A DNA stretch of 50,643 bases from Phycisphaerae bacterium (GCA_026386845.1 JAPLMW010000096.1:1-50643); one strand, 5' to 3'; numbered from the stretch's first letter, positions 36,457-44,067 are shown. Numbers and translations: made by a program. The notes: generated from the letters alone by a model not told the origin.

Positions 36457-37566
36457 CTATTTAATTTCGTGGCTTTGCAACAAGGAATAGATGTCAAACA
36501 TGTCTGACCCTACGCATCCGTCCTGCTTGATCCAGCGTTCATAATCCTGTTTTATGACACGGAACAAACCACCAGCACATTCAAGAACATTCCAAAACGA
36601 TATATTTACGGCCATTATTACCTTTTCTCTACCATACTGACGCACAAGTCCAGATAGTCTATTTCTGTTTTCTAGATTTCTATCACATGGTGAATGAACC
36701 ATTCCCGTTCCATATAAGAAAGCCTCAAATAGCTGCTTTACGGTACATCCCTGTAGTAAATGGAAGAAACCCGGCTCGCTATCTATAATCTGCTTAAAAT
36801 TGTTTAGACAATGATCAATCCAACTTTTTTTAGTAATGTTGCTGGAGTGCTCCTTGTATACTTCACAAGCTTTCTCCATTAGTTTATCAGATGCATATAG
36901 TTGCCTAAAAAGAATCAGGATTGCAGACATATTTTCTACTGTTGGAAAATCGCAATCAAGTGCCTCTGTTTTGTCTTTACGGTAGGTTGTTATTGAGGAT
37001 TTCTTTTGTGCCCAACTACTGCCCAAAATTAGCCTTACGACTTGTATAAAGTTGAAAAGCGTATTTGCTTTATCAATAGTCCACGTTTCTCTCGCAGATA
37101 TTGTACATGAACCAAGCTGAACGATACCCTCAACATCGAAAGTTATATAATTGCTGCCATGTGTAATTTGTATTATTTCTCGCATAGATATTTCGCGGCC
37201 TGTTTCATCCTCATAATACTCGCGATTGAGATTAACATTTTCGAACACGCTATGACGTTTTCCAACACTGTTTGCCTTCTTACTTATTTCCTCGACAGGC
37301 TTTTCTACAAACATACGACGGAATCGAAGCATCCTTTCATCTGGCTTAGTAGCACCTACACTGAAAGTTTCGCTCTTTGTCCACATTTCATTAGATTTTT
37401 GTTTTGGTGGAGCACTGGAAATTCCTAGTATATTCATTATCTCTATTTGCTCATTTTCTGAAGCTTTTGTCCAATCAAGTATATAATGGCGTGCCGAAAG
37501 CTGTCCTTTTAACTGACGATCGAAAGTTGAGATTGTCCAATGTACACATATGTCATCTACGTTCAT
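36457..37566 (-). CDS. Hypothetical protein, 369 residues, unknown
   Basis: I do not recognise a family. The protein is soluble in appearance, with no signal peptide or membrane helix. Residues about 100-200 look beta-rich (EDETGREISMREIIQITHG, GIVQLGSCTISARETWTI). The second half looks helical (MSAILILFRQLYASDKLMEKACEVY, GCTVKQLFEAFLYGTG, KVIMAVNISFWNVLECAGG). It is downstream of the restriction-modification genes on the same strand, so a defence or passenger role is possible but unproven. The base composition is more even than in the ribosomal genes. Confidence 0.7.
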   Translation of the reverse strand: MNVDDICVHWTISTFDRQLKGQLSARHYILDWTKASENEQIEIMNILGISSAPPKQKSNEMWTKSETFSVGATKPDERMLRFRRMFVEKPVEEISKKANSVGKRHSVFENVNLNREYYEDETGREISMREIIQITHGSNYITFDVEGIVQLGSCTISARETWTIDKANTLFNFIQVVRLILGSSWAQKKSSITTYRKDKTEALDCDFPTVENMSAILILFRQLYASDKLMEKACEVYKEHSSNITKKSWIDHCLNNFKQIIDSEPGFFHLLQGCTVKQLFEAFLYGTGMVHSPCDRNLENRNRLSGLVRQYGREKVIMAVNISFWNVLECAGGLFRVIKQDYERWIKQDGCVGSDMFDIYSLLQSHEIK

Positions 37567-37773
37567 GAAATCTCCTATATCGCTATTATATTATTTGCTT
37601 AGATTGAAGAAGTTTCATATTGGCACCTGAATAATAGATAGCTATCTATTTACAGACTACCACGCAATGAAACTACTCCGCAAAATATTTCTTTAAACTT
37701 GTGTCCCGAAAATTTAAGTCTATTATTAATAAGGTATTACAAACCTAAGAAATCTTAGATTAGTGATTTGATT

Positions 37774-38098
37774 TTATGCTAACTTGTAGGCGATTTGTTC
37801 TTCCAAAATATCTTTGACGGTAAGTGCAATAATGCTCTTGCCGGTCTTTTTGAAAAACGCCTGTATCTCGCTCATCGCATCAGATGAAAAATCGAACGAA
37901 ACAAAAAAGCCTTTTGTGCGGTCGTTGCGCATCATAGCCGCCTCAAAAGAATCTATGTCCGGTCTGCCAACCTTGTCCTTCTGCTTGACCTGAATAGGAC
38001 CTGCGCTTTATTGGGTCTGCCGCCAAGTGCAATAACGGCCCAGTTTTCAAATTCAAAGGGCGGGATTTTCTTTAAACTGTTTTTCACGTCCAAGTCAA
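37774..38098 (-). pseudogene. C-terminal remnant of a methylase-Mrr type restriction gene
   Basis: Two frames together give the end of the old gene. The first reads KKIPPFEFENWAVIALGGRP up to NKAQV near 38000. After an apparent internal deletion the other frame reads PIQVKQKDKVGRPDIDSFEA, a middle with FFVSFDFSSDA, and the end ILEEQIAYKLA with TAA at 37774-37776. In intact relatives this region is an Mrr-like nuclease domain with an Asp and a QxK motif. Here QVK is kept but the segment expected to hold the Asp is gone. It begins at the very 3' end of the EcoRI-like gene (38084). Confidence 0.8.
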
Positions 38099-38896
38099 TT
38101 CTTCAGACAAAACGGACAAAGAGGTTTCTGCAATTGCCACCATGATGCCCACCATCTCCTCACGTGTCCACTCCTCACTCCGAGCGTATATTGACGCAGC
38201 CTGAAGCATTATCTCCTTGTCGTCTACCTCTACAATGATGTTCTTACAGTGATTCTCGTTTATCTTCATGCAATAATTCGCCGCCGTAACTCGATCAATG
38301 CGATTCATATTACCCTTATCGTGGCCGATCGTCACCGCCCGCCCATCGGGCCGCAACACCTCGAATGTACTCGTTGCAAAATTGGAACCTTGAAGAAATA
38401 CAACGTATGGGAAATGAAACTCCCCAATCATCGCATTCCTTATTTCGTTGATATTCTTATGTACTCTTTCAATCGCATTTCCCGCAACCATCAAATCCTG
38501 ATCTTTATCTTTTCCCACCAGTATTCCGGCCTTTACATTCTCAACGTCCTTTCCTTGGTGCTTGGCTTCAGAAACAAGGATGATTCTCCAATTGCCCGAT
38601 TTATCCAAAACCGCTATCAATCCCCCATCCGGCTTGATGCTTGCCTCTTTCACAAAAAGGATCTCGCCAAGTCGCGCATCGATTGACTTCAACCTGCTAT
38701 TGATCTCGCTCTTTGCAATGAAATCCCGCATCTGAAACTTGAGTTCTGTATATGTCTTGACCAAAAGACTAAATGTGAGCGCACTTGCGTCCGCAACTGC
38801 ATCGTCATGTAATCTCGCCACTTCCCCGAAAATTTCTTTAGGACCGCCTCCGCGAATTTGTTGTTCCGTCAGTCGATTTGCTTGCCTCTTGCTCAT
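38084..38896 (-). CDS. EcoRI/RsrI-type restriction endonuclease
   Basis: The 270-residue protein follows EcoRI nearly end to end: SKRQANRLTEQ, FVKEASIKPDGG, VSEAKHQGKDVENV, DQDLMVAGNAIERVHKN, HFPYVVFLQGSNF and LTAANY-like residues. Catalytic Asp90, Glu110 and Lys112 match EcoRI Asp91, Glu111 and Lys113. Recognition residues corresponding to EcoRI Asn141, Glu144, Arg145, Arg200 and Arg203 are also kept. Val137 replaces EcoRI Ala138, a base-contact position. The expected target is GAATTC, cut by a homodimer. The start overlaps the end of the methyltransferase by 4 nt. No controller gene is seen. Confidence 0.93.
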   Translation of the reverse strand: MSKRQANRLTEQQIRGGGPKEIFGEVARLHDDAVADASALTFSLLVKTYTELKFQMRDFIAKSEINSRLKSIDARLGEILFVKEASIKPDGGLIAVLDKSGNWRIILVSEAKHQGKDVENVKAGILVGKDKDQDLMVAGNAIERVHKNINEIRNAMIGEFHFPYVVFLQGSNFATSTFEVLRPDGRAVTIGHDKGNMNRIDRVTAANYCMKINENHCKNIIVEVDDKEIMLQAASIYARSEEWTREEMVGIMVAIAETSLSVLSEELTWT

Positions 38897-39888
38897 ATGG
38901 ATAGCCTCGCTGTAGACATAGAAGGTACATGATCAGCAGATAGTGCAACACATCGCGCGTCACTTACCAGCTCTACAAATTTATTCACGTCGAGATCTTT
39001 GACGATTTCGTATGGCCGGTTAAAAAACGAAGGCGCCGAATTTTCCAAATGCAGCTTGAAATAGTCCACCGTACCTGCGGAAGAATCCACCAAGATGGAA
39101 TGGCGGCCTTCTTCAATGCAGACCCTCCCTGTAGTTCCTGATCCAGCGAAGAAATCGAGCACTAACGATCCTTCGTACGACAATGCCTTCACAAATCTCC
39201 TGACTATTTCTAGCGGTTTCTGTGTCGGATGGCCGACCCGTTCTTTTGAATTGGCATTCAGCCGGCTGATTTCCCATACATTTGTAGGATTCTTGCCCTT
39301 TTCGATACTAGCCGGGTTTAGTCGTTTGTCTCTTCTGTATAACCGTTTCGTCTCCTCGTCGAATGGTACGCGAACTGAATCCAAGTCGAAAAAGTATTGT
39401 TTTGTTTTCGCGAGCCATACTGCTTCCTCGTGTCGGTTTGCAAAGAATCGGTGTGCGCTCATTCCATTCTTGTAATGCCAGATGATAAGATTGACGAAGA
39501 GCAGGTCTGTATTGTGCCTTATGTGATGCATAAGTTCTAATAGATCTCCGTGTTTTAGATCTTGGTATTGAAATCCACCAAATATGACACAATTCCCAGT
39601 GTCAGAAAGAACCCGATATATTTGGTCAAGCCATGCTCTAGCCCAATCCAGATAATTGGTGAAACTGTCCCACACATCCATATCCAAATTGTATGGTGGG
39701 TCCACAATAATCAGTTGAATTGAGGAATCCGGAACTCTCTTAAGAAACGATACCGCATCTTCAATATAAACAGTGTGAAATGTTTTCTCGATGTGTTGTA
39801 TAGGTGCGGTACCGTTCGGCTTCTTGCCCATCCGATTGAGTCTATTAAGAGTCATGTGCCCGCTATTGAAATGTGACCTATTTGGCAT
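38893..39888 (-). CDS. DNA adenine methyltransferase, M.RsrI-like
   Basis: This protein should methylate an adenine in GAATTC to protect DNA from the downstream nuclease. Motif IV (DPPYNL, about 63-68) precedes motif I (DFFAGSGTTG, about 245-254), the beta-class order. ANRHEEAVWLAKTKQYFFDLDSVRVP and EKGKNPTNVW match M.RsrI closely. The ATG at 39888 (331 residues) is chosen because AAGGA lies 9 nt before it and MPNRSHFNSGH aligns with the M.RsrI start. An ATG at 39921 lacks a ribosome site. M.EcoRI belongs to a different class, so the system is RsrI-like. Confidence 0.93.
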   Translation of the reverse strand: MPNRSHFNSGHMTLNRLNRMGKKPNGTAPIQHIEKTFHTVYIEDAVSFLKRVPDSSIQLIIVDPPYNLDMDVWDSFTNYLDWARAWLDQIYRVLSDTGNCVIFGGFQYQDLKHGDLLELMHHIRHNTDLLFVNLIIWHYKNGMSAHRFFANRHEEAVWLAKTKQYFFDLDSVRVPFDEETKRLYRRDKRLNPASIEKGKNPTNVWEISRLNANSKERVGHPTQKPLEIVRRFVKALSYEGSLVLDFFAGSGTTGRVCIEEGRHSILVDSSAGTVDYFKLHLENSAPSFFNRPYEIVKDLDVNKFVELVSDARCVALSADHVPSMSTARLSI

Positions 39889-40045
39889 TTTAGGCATTCC
39901 TTTCAAATCTGGGGACACCATACTTATTTCTTTTCATTTTTAACCTCGTTTTGTGTATTAACTGACATTTTCCATATTTATCCTTTAGGGATTAAATGCT
40001 TGGATGCGCAACCAAGCTTTCCTTTTCAACATAATACCACAATCT

Positions 40046-40420
40046 TCATCTGATTAAAACAATCGTAAGCATTTTTTGCAAAATAATATCAGAACAGTCA
40101 AAATGGTAATAAAATGAGCCGGTTTTTTTCAGGACACGGTGGAGTTCGACGCAGCGGGGGCGCATAAATTCGATATAAGCCTGTGTTGAGGCGTGGCGGT
40201 CTTCGAATGCGCGTTTTTCCTTTGTCTCGCCCCAGAAGACCTCATAGTTGCGGTTGGAGTTAAAAGGCGGGTCGATATAAATAAGGTCAATGCTGTTTTC
40301 GGGCAGTTTTTTTAATTGTTCGAGGTTGTCGCCGCAGTAGATTACCCGTGTATCGAGCAGTGATGACGGCTTGCCTGCCTGCGATTGTTTCTTAGAATTC
40401 GATTCCTTCTTTTTTCTCAT
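40046..40420 (-). pseudogene. N-terminal remnant of an older DNA methylase (methylase-Mrr type)
   Basis: The 124 residues read as the front of an adenine/cytosine amino-methyltransferase: DTRVIYCGDNLEQLKKLPEN, then DLIYIDPPFNSNRNYEVFWG (motif IV DPPF), ending at RVLKKTGSFYYHFD. After that the sequence diverges and stops at 40046. Complete relatives run several hundred residues further and end in an Mrr-like nuclease domain, whose remains lie at 37774-38098. The RsrI-like pair fills the space between, so it most likely replaced the middle of this gene. Confidence 0.82.
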
Positions 40421-40950
40421 ATCAGGATAAATTATAGCCTTAAAATGGTGGGAAGGGAATACGATTTAAAAATGAAAATTGAAAATTTAAGACGAACCCA
40501 CTCGGCAGGCCGAGGGGCTAAATACTTTTGGATGAACCCTGCTAAATACCCCCTCCATAATCCGCCGTCGCAGAGCTATGGCGGGACAGGCTGTCGGGGC
40601 TCTGTTGCGTTGTGAATGATTGGGGCGGCATAAAGATAACACCAAAAAGAGAACCCCCAGTATCCTTCGACTGCGCTCAGGACGGGCAACTGGGGGCTAA
40701 ACAAACTATACTAATCTTGTCCACATAGACAAAAATGCGCAACAAAAAAGTTGCGCGCTTTGAAAAAATAAAAAAATTTATCTCCTTCTTTAACAGGCAC
40801 TTACAAAATCGACCCTCCAAAAATTTGCTCAAATTTCGACAAAAACGCCCCGATGAGATAAGTCTCGCCTGCGGGCGGACATCTCACGGGGTAAACTCCA
40901 CTTTTAAACTAAAATAAATAAAGAAATATTCCAAAAAAATCTTTTTTTGT
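40421..40950. other. Repeat-rich intergenic region
   Basis: No gene is supported here. It holds a GAAAATTGAAAATTT tract (40470-40490) and GC-rich repeat fragments with GGGGCTAAATAC (40510-40610). A CCCCCAGT/ACTGGGGG stem at 40653-40697 encloses a dispersed-repeat copy (TCCTTCGACTGCGCTCAGGA, 40662-40685). A GCGCAAC-AAAAAA-GTTGCGC hairpin (40737-40756) has a T run on the minus-strand side. A long stem CCCCG...TGAGAT / ATCTCA..CGGGG spans about 40848-40891. Confidence 0.6.
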
Positions 40951-40978
40951 TTGACTTTTATTAAAAATATGGTAAAAT
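40951..40978 (+). promoter_or_regulatory. Promoter of the small ORF / HNH region
   Basis: TTGACT (40951-40956) and TAAAAT (40973-40978) are separated by 16 nt in AT-rich DNA, giving a good sigma-70-like promoter. It would start a transcript about 125 nt before the ORF at 41109. Confidence 0.65.
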
Positions 40979-41019
40979 ACCCACATAGTTAGACAAAAAG
41001 TTAATATTTCACGTAACCC

Positions 41020-41065
41020 CTTATTCTTACGTAGAATAAGCGAATAATCGCACTCCTGATTATTC
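41020..41065 (+). ncRNA. Structured leader: two adjacent hairpins (unassigned)
   Basis: CTTATTCT-TACGT-AGAATAAG (41020-41040) is a perfect 8-bp hairpin, directly followed by GAATAATC-GCACTCCT-GATTATTC (41042-41065), another perfect 8-bp hairpin. Both lie in the leader between the promoter at 40951 and the ORF at 41109. No known riboswitch or intron motif was recognised. Confidence 0.5.
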
Positions 41066-41108
41066 CATTCCTTAATTCAAATCTGCAATTTTAAGAAGGA
41101 GAATTATT

Positions 41109-41228
41109 ATGTCCAAAATTAAAATCACTTTCCAAATCCCGTATCCGACATTCATCGAATCCATAATCGTTTATTTTGTTTTGCGATATAGAAAAAAACG
41201 TTACGGATATCCGTTAAGAAATATTTAA
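41109..41228 (+). CDS. 39-residue ORF similar to the N-terminus of the downstream HNH protein
   Basis: The ORF starts at ATG 41109 after a very good SD (AAGAAGGAGAATTATT). It encodes MSKIKITFQIPYP, a hydrophobic middle, and LRYRKKRYGYPLRNI. The next gene has the same plan in its first 38 residues: VRIYVP, a hydrophobic stretch, then WLRKKIYGYSFRRI. It may be a truncated duplicate or a short leader protein, and function is unknown. An intrinsic terminator follows at 41260. Confidence 0.6.
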   Translation: MSKIKITFQIPYPTFIESIIVYFVLRYRKKRYGYPLRNI

Positions 41229-41259
41229 AAATGAAAATTGAAGATTGAAAATTTGAGGA

Positions 41260-41289
41260 ATCCGCTATGAGCGGATGGATTTTTTTATT
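41260..41289 (+). terminator. Intrinsic terminator between the small ORF and the HNH gene
   Basis: ATCCGCT (41260-41266), loop ATG, AGCGGAT (41270-41276), then GGATTTTTTTATT. It lies directly before the SD region of the HNH gene. Confidence 0.65.
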
Positions 41290-41306
41290 CCATAGGAGTT
41301 AAGTCA

Positions 41307-41876
41307 ATGTATTACAATGTTAATGTCAGAATTTATGTGCCTAACCTATTAAACAAATTGGGAATTATAATTTTACTTTGGCTGAGAAAAAAGATTTACG
41401 GTTATTCTTTCCGCAGAATCAAACTTACACAAAACAAGTTCGCAATCGTTGACCCGGAAGACTATGGGAAATTAAACAGGCACAAATGGTTTGCCAAAAA
41501 TGATAAAAACACCTACTACGCGGCAAGAATAGAGGGCGAAAGAAAAATATATATGCATCGACAAATCAAGCCGCCATTACCGGGCTTCGTCGTTGACCAT
41601 ATAAACCATAAAGGATTCGATAACCGAAAAGATAATCTTCAAGTCGTTACCATCGCGGAAAATAACTATAACAGCAGAAAGACAAGGAAAGAGACAAGCT
41701 CAAAATACAAGGGAGTAAGCAGATGCAAAAGGACCAATAAATGGCGAGCGGTTATATGCGTAAACGGATTAGATATGCACTTGGGCTACTACGACGAAGA
41801 AAACGAGGCGGCAAAGGCTTATGATGAGGCGGCGAAAAAATACAGGGGGGAATTCGCGTTTCTGAATTTTAATTAG
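41307..41876 (+). CDS. HNH endonuclease with AP2 DNA-binding domain (homing-type)
   Basis: The 189-residue protein has a basic, partly hydrophobic N-terminus (about 1-38) and an HNH core: KLTQNKFAIVDPEDYGKLNR, MHRQI, then VVDHINHKGFDNRKDNLQVV with His98, Asn100 and Asn106. A C-terminal AP2 domain follows (about 132-187, SSKYKGVSRCKRTNKWRAVI, then GYYDEENEAAKAYDEAAKKY). This HNH-AP2 pairing is typical of phage and mobile homing endonucleases. It stands free in an intergenic region. GGAGTTAAGTCA precedes the ATG. Confidence 0.88.
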   Translation: MYYNVNVRIYVPNLLNKLGIIILLWLRKKIYGYSFRRIKLTQNKFAIVDPEDYGKLNRHKWFAKNDKNTYYAARIEGERKIYMHRQIKPPLPGFVVDHINHKGFDNRKDNLQVVTIAENNYNSRKTRKETSSKYKGVSRCKRTNKWRAVICVNGLDMHLGYYDEENEAAKAYDEAAKKYRGEFAFLNFN

Positions 41877-42092
41877 CCACTAAGACATCCGCCATTGGCG
41901 AGGTCTCGCTCGGCGGACGAAACTTTTTATCGCTGATTCCTTCGGCAAAGCTCAGGACAGGTACGCTGATTCAAATGATTTTTAATTAACCACGAATGAA
42001 CCCACCTCCGCTAAAGCTACGGAGGAACCAGGCTATGGCGGGACAAGCCAAGATACGAAGAAAACATGAGATAAGGAAACAAAAAACCCTCC
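41877..42092. repeat. Repeat-filled gap before tRNA-Val
   Basis: It contains a CGCCATTGGCG/CGGCGGAC GC-rich repeat (about 41888-41920) and a diverged dispersed-repeat copy (TTCGGCAAAGCTCAGGACAG, 41941-41960). ACCTCCGCTAAAGCTACGGAGG (42003-42024) is a palindrome related to 36357. No coding signal is seen. Confidence 0.55.
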
Positions 42093-42124
42093 TTGACAAG
42101 AGGCTGCTGTAAACGTTCTAATAT
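42093..42124 (+). promoter_or_regulatory. Promoter of tRNA-Val
   Basis: TTGACA at 42093-42098 is a perfect -35. TCTAAT (42117-42122, spacer 18) or TAATAT (42119-42124, spacer 20) would be the -10. The tRNA begins at 42141. Confidence 0.55.
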
Positions 42125-42140
42125 AAAGGCGTTAGACAAA

Positions 42141-42214
42141 GGGCGATTAGCTCAGCTGGTTAGAGCGCACGGATCACACCCGTGAGGTCACAGGTTCGAA
42201 TCCTGTACCGCCCA
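42141..42214 (+). tRNA. tRNA-Val (CAC)
   Basis: A 74-nt cloverleaf starting GGGCGATTAGCTCAGCTGGT, with stem CACGG/CCGTG and loop ATCACAC giving anticodon CAC. One A/C mismatch is seen in the acceptor stem (position 6). The discriminator is A. CCA is not encoded. Confidence 0.92.
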
Positions 42215-42751
42215 GTAAGCACCAAGAAACAAAGATGTTTATAGTTTCGTATTTTGAACTCTTTTATCCTTTGCGGCCATATCTTCTATGCGAAAAACAC
42301 AAGGCCAAAGTGCTTACCGATACAGCCAAGGCAATCCTTGTAGAGGAGATTTAACCACTTATCTGTGAGCAACCTCGGAACCGAACGAGCAGTAAAATTT
42401 ACGTCCGAAAGTCTTAGGCAGCCTCTAAAAATTCAATTTGGCTTCGAATTGCCGCGATTTTTTCTGACTTTGTTGTCACAGGCAAAATCGTCCTCAAAGT
42501 CGGTTTAACAGCTACACTTTAGGCGATTTTGGGTCTGCATCCTCTCTGACAAAAATTTCGTTCATTCTCGCGGCGAAAGTAATTTCGAGAAAGCGCCTTA
42601 AAAGCAAAAATTTAAAAAATTTTTCACAAAATTACTTATAAAAACTTTACCACACTGCCGATACCTCTTATATTATTGTCGTGTTCACCATCAAACGAAC
42701 GTTCCAGTCGATGGCGGAAGGATTCAGGAACATATTTAACGGATTACACAG
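42215..42751. other. Intergenic region between tRNA-Val and the amidase-like gene
   Basis: No convincing gene is seen here. A 39-codon ORF at 42234-42353 lacks an SD. Around 42483-42532 AAAATCG...AAAGT faces ACTTT...CGATTTT, an imperfect inverted repeat. The end of the region is AT-rich (42600-42650) and may hold the promoter for the gene at 42752. No match to tmRNA, 6S RNA or RNase P was recognised. Confidence 0.5.
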
Positions 42752-43300
42752 ATGACCAGTCAGCCGAGAGCAGCAAGGATTTTGATTTGCCTGGTAGTTG
42801 CTATGACCTTTGTCGCCGCTGTTCTTATGGCTCTCGACCACCAATCAATCTCAGCCGGGGCTTTCAGCCTCGCAAGTTACTCATCATTAGGGCCAATCTC
42901 TGATATTATCGCCACAAGAGAGGCGGCAAAAAGCGACAGGTGGAATAAAATCGAGGTTTTCTACAGCAATACCAAGGGCGGAAACCTTAATCAGCTCGCC
43001 TCCCTGAACGGTCTGGCCAGCGCAGAGGACCTTAACTTCCACTTTTTAGTCTGTAACAGCCTCGGCGGAATCGACGGCCAGATTCAAACAGCTGAAAAAT
43101 GGCTCAATCAATGGTCTGCTATTCCCGGCGGCATCTGGTATGGAAGCAGCGATACTATAAGAATATGTGTCATCGGGGAAGGTAAAAAAGCAGCTTCTGA
43201 CTACCAGATAAGCAGAACAGAAGAGCTAATCCAGGCACTAAGCAGAAAATTCAATATCAGCACATCAAATATCGCCTACCCTAAAGGCTGGCAACTGTAA
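42752..43300 (+). CDS. Membrane-anchored protein with degenerate amidase/PGRP-like fold
   Basis: Residues about 9-30 form one membrane helix or uncleaved signal (ILICLVVAMTFVAAVLMALD). The rest follows the outline of N-acetylmuramoyl-L-alanine amidase type 2 / PGRP domains. WNKIEVFYSNTKGG stands where W..IVIHHSAT is usual, then LNFHFLVCNSLGGIDGQIQT, IRICVIGEGKKAAS, and SRTEELIQALSRKFNIS. The first zinc histidines are replaced (FYS) and no late His is obvious, so hydrolysis is unlikely. It may bind peptidoglycan. The assignment rests on pattern likeness only. Confidence 0.55.
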   Translation: MTSQPRAARILICLVVAMTFVAAVLMALDHQSISAGAFSLASYSSLGPISDIIATREAAKSDRWNKIEVFYSNTKGGNLNQLASLNGLASAEDLNFHFLVCNSLGGIDGQIQTAEKWLNQWSAIPGGIWYGSSDTIRICVIGEGKKAASDYQISRTEELIQALSRKFNISTSNIAYPKGWQL

Positions 43301-43326
43301 GAAAACAAAAATTCTTAAAGCAAATC

Positions 43327-43349
43327 ACCGCTGACTTAGCGGTTTTTTT
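43327..43349 (+). terminator. Intrinsic terminator after the amidase-like gene
   Basis: ACCGCT (43327-43332), loop GACTT, AGCGGT (43338-43343), then a run of seven T. It lies 27 nt past the stop codon. Confidence 0.85.
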
Positions 43350-43571
43350 ATGTCAATTTAAAAAGGGGACTTATCGCGTCCTTTAATTTTTATAAAAATT
43401 TTTCTTATAAACATCCGATAAAAACATTTTTATTTTTCAGACATGCACTTAATCCAAGAAATATTACCCATTTTTGGTAATTTTGCTATTTTTGCTATTT
43501 TATCTAAATTAACATTGCCGATAAAACTTCATATATAAGGAAGACAGTTCTTTGTTAATGGAGTACGAATT

Positions 43572-43910
43572 ATGGCACAAGTAATGGAACAAACAGTAGA
43601 AACCGCAGTAGAAAACCGCAGGGCAATGCGAACAATGCTTTCCTGGCCGGTGAGCATCTGGCTGCCGGAAGCAAACAGATTCTTTAACGGCAAAACCATC
43701 AACGTGGCAAAAGGCGGAGTGCTCCTGTCTATGCCGATGACGACACCAATACGGCCGGGACACGTCGTTGAGATAAACTTTCCGCGGACAATGAACCTTG
43801 CCAAAAAGAAAGGACAGTTTGCCCGCATAAAGGCTGGAAAGGTAATCCGCGTCGAGCGCGACACAATAACAGCCGATGCCACTATCGGTGTTGCCGTTCA
43901 GTTCGCATAA
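43572..43910 (+). CDS. PilZ-domain protein
   Basis: The 112-residue protein has the order expected of a single PilZ domain: NRRAMR (the RxxxR c-di-GMP arm, about 15-20), LSWPVSIWLPE, then INVAKGGVLLSMP (NxAxxG in place of D/NxSxxG), PGHVVEINFP and the closing ATIGVAVQF. It probably binds c-di-GMP and relays the signal to an unknown partner. SD is GGAG 12 nt before the ATG. It stands alone, with a terminator upstream. Confidence 0.8.
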   Translation: MAQVMEQTVETAVENRRAMRTMLSWPVSIWLPEANRFFNGKTINVAKGGVLLSMPMTTPIRPGHVVEINFPRTMNLAKKKGQFARIKAGKVIRVERDTITADATIGVAVQFA

Positions 43911-43924
43911 TTGGCTGCTAAGAC

Positions 43925-44060
43925 ACAAAGTTAAGAGAAGTAAGGATGTAAAGAGGTAAGGAAGTAAGGAAAAACTGCCGAAAGCGTTCCTTACATCCCT
44001 GCTTCTGCCGTAAGGCATCCCTAAGCGGACTTATTTCCTTACTTCTTTTTCTATTTTCCA
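43925..44060. repeat. GTAAGGAAG-type repeat cluster, inverted
   Basis: Repeats of (A)AGTAAGGA (43938-43972) face complementary TTCCTTAC and TTCTT units (43987-44045), so a long imperfect hairpin is possible. The same words occur at 32065, 33828 and 46397. It lies just before the smpB promoter. Confidence 0.6.
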
Positions 44061-44067
44061 CATCAGC

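Noticed and set aside
39889-39921. Methyltransferase start at 39921
   Set aside because: No ribosome site, and the extra 11 residues lack homology; the ATG at 39888 has AAGGA at good spacing.
40385-40615. 76-codon ORF on the plus strand
   Set aside because: It runs through repeat sequence and across the start of the methylase remnant on the other strand.
40421-42140. CRISPR array among the repeats
   Set aside because: The repeats are few, diverged and not regularly spaced, and no cas gene is present.
42234-42353. 39-codon ORF after tRNA-Val
   Set aside because: No ribosome site and no similarity; probably chance.
42215-42751. tmRNA or 6S RNA near smpB
   Set aside because: No tag reading frame, no tRNA-like ends and no long 6S-type bulged hairpin were found.
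42676-42903. 75-codon ORF on the plus strand
   Set aside because: It overlaps the start of the better supported gene at 42752 in another frame and has no SD or recognisable content.
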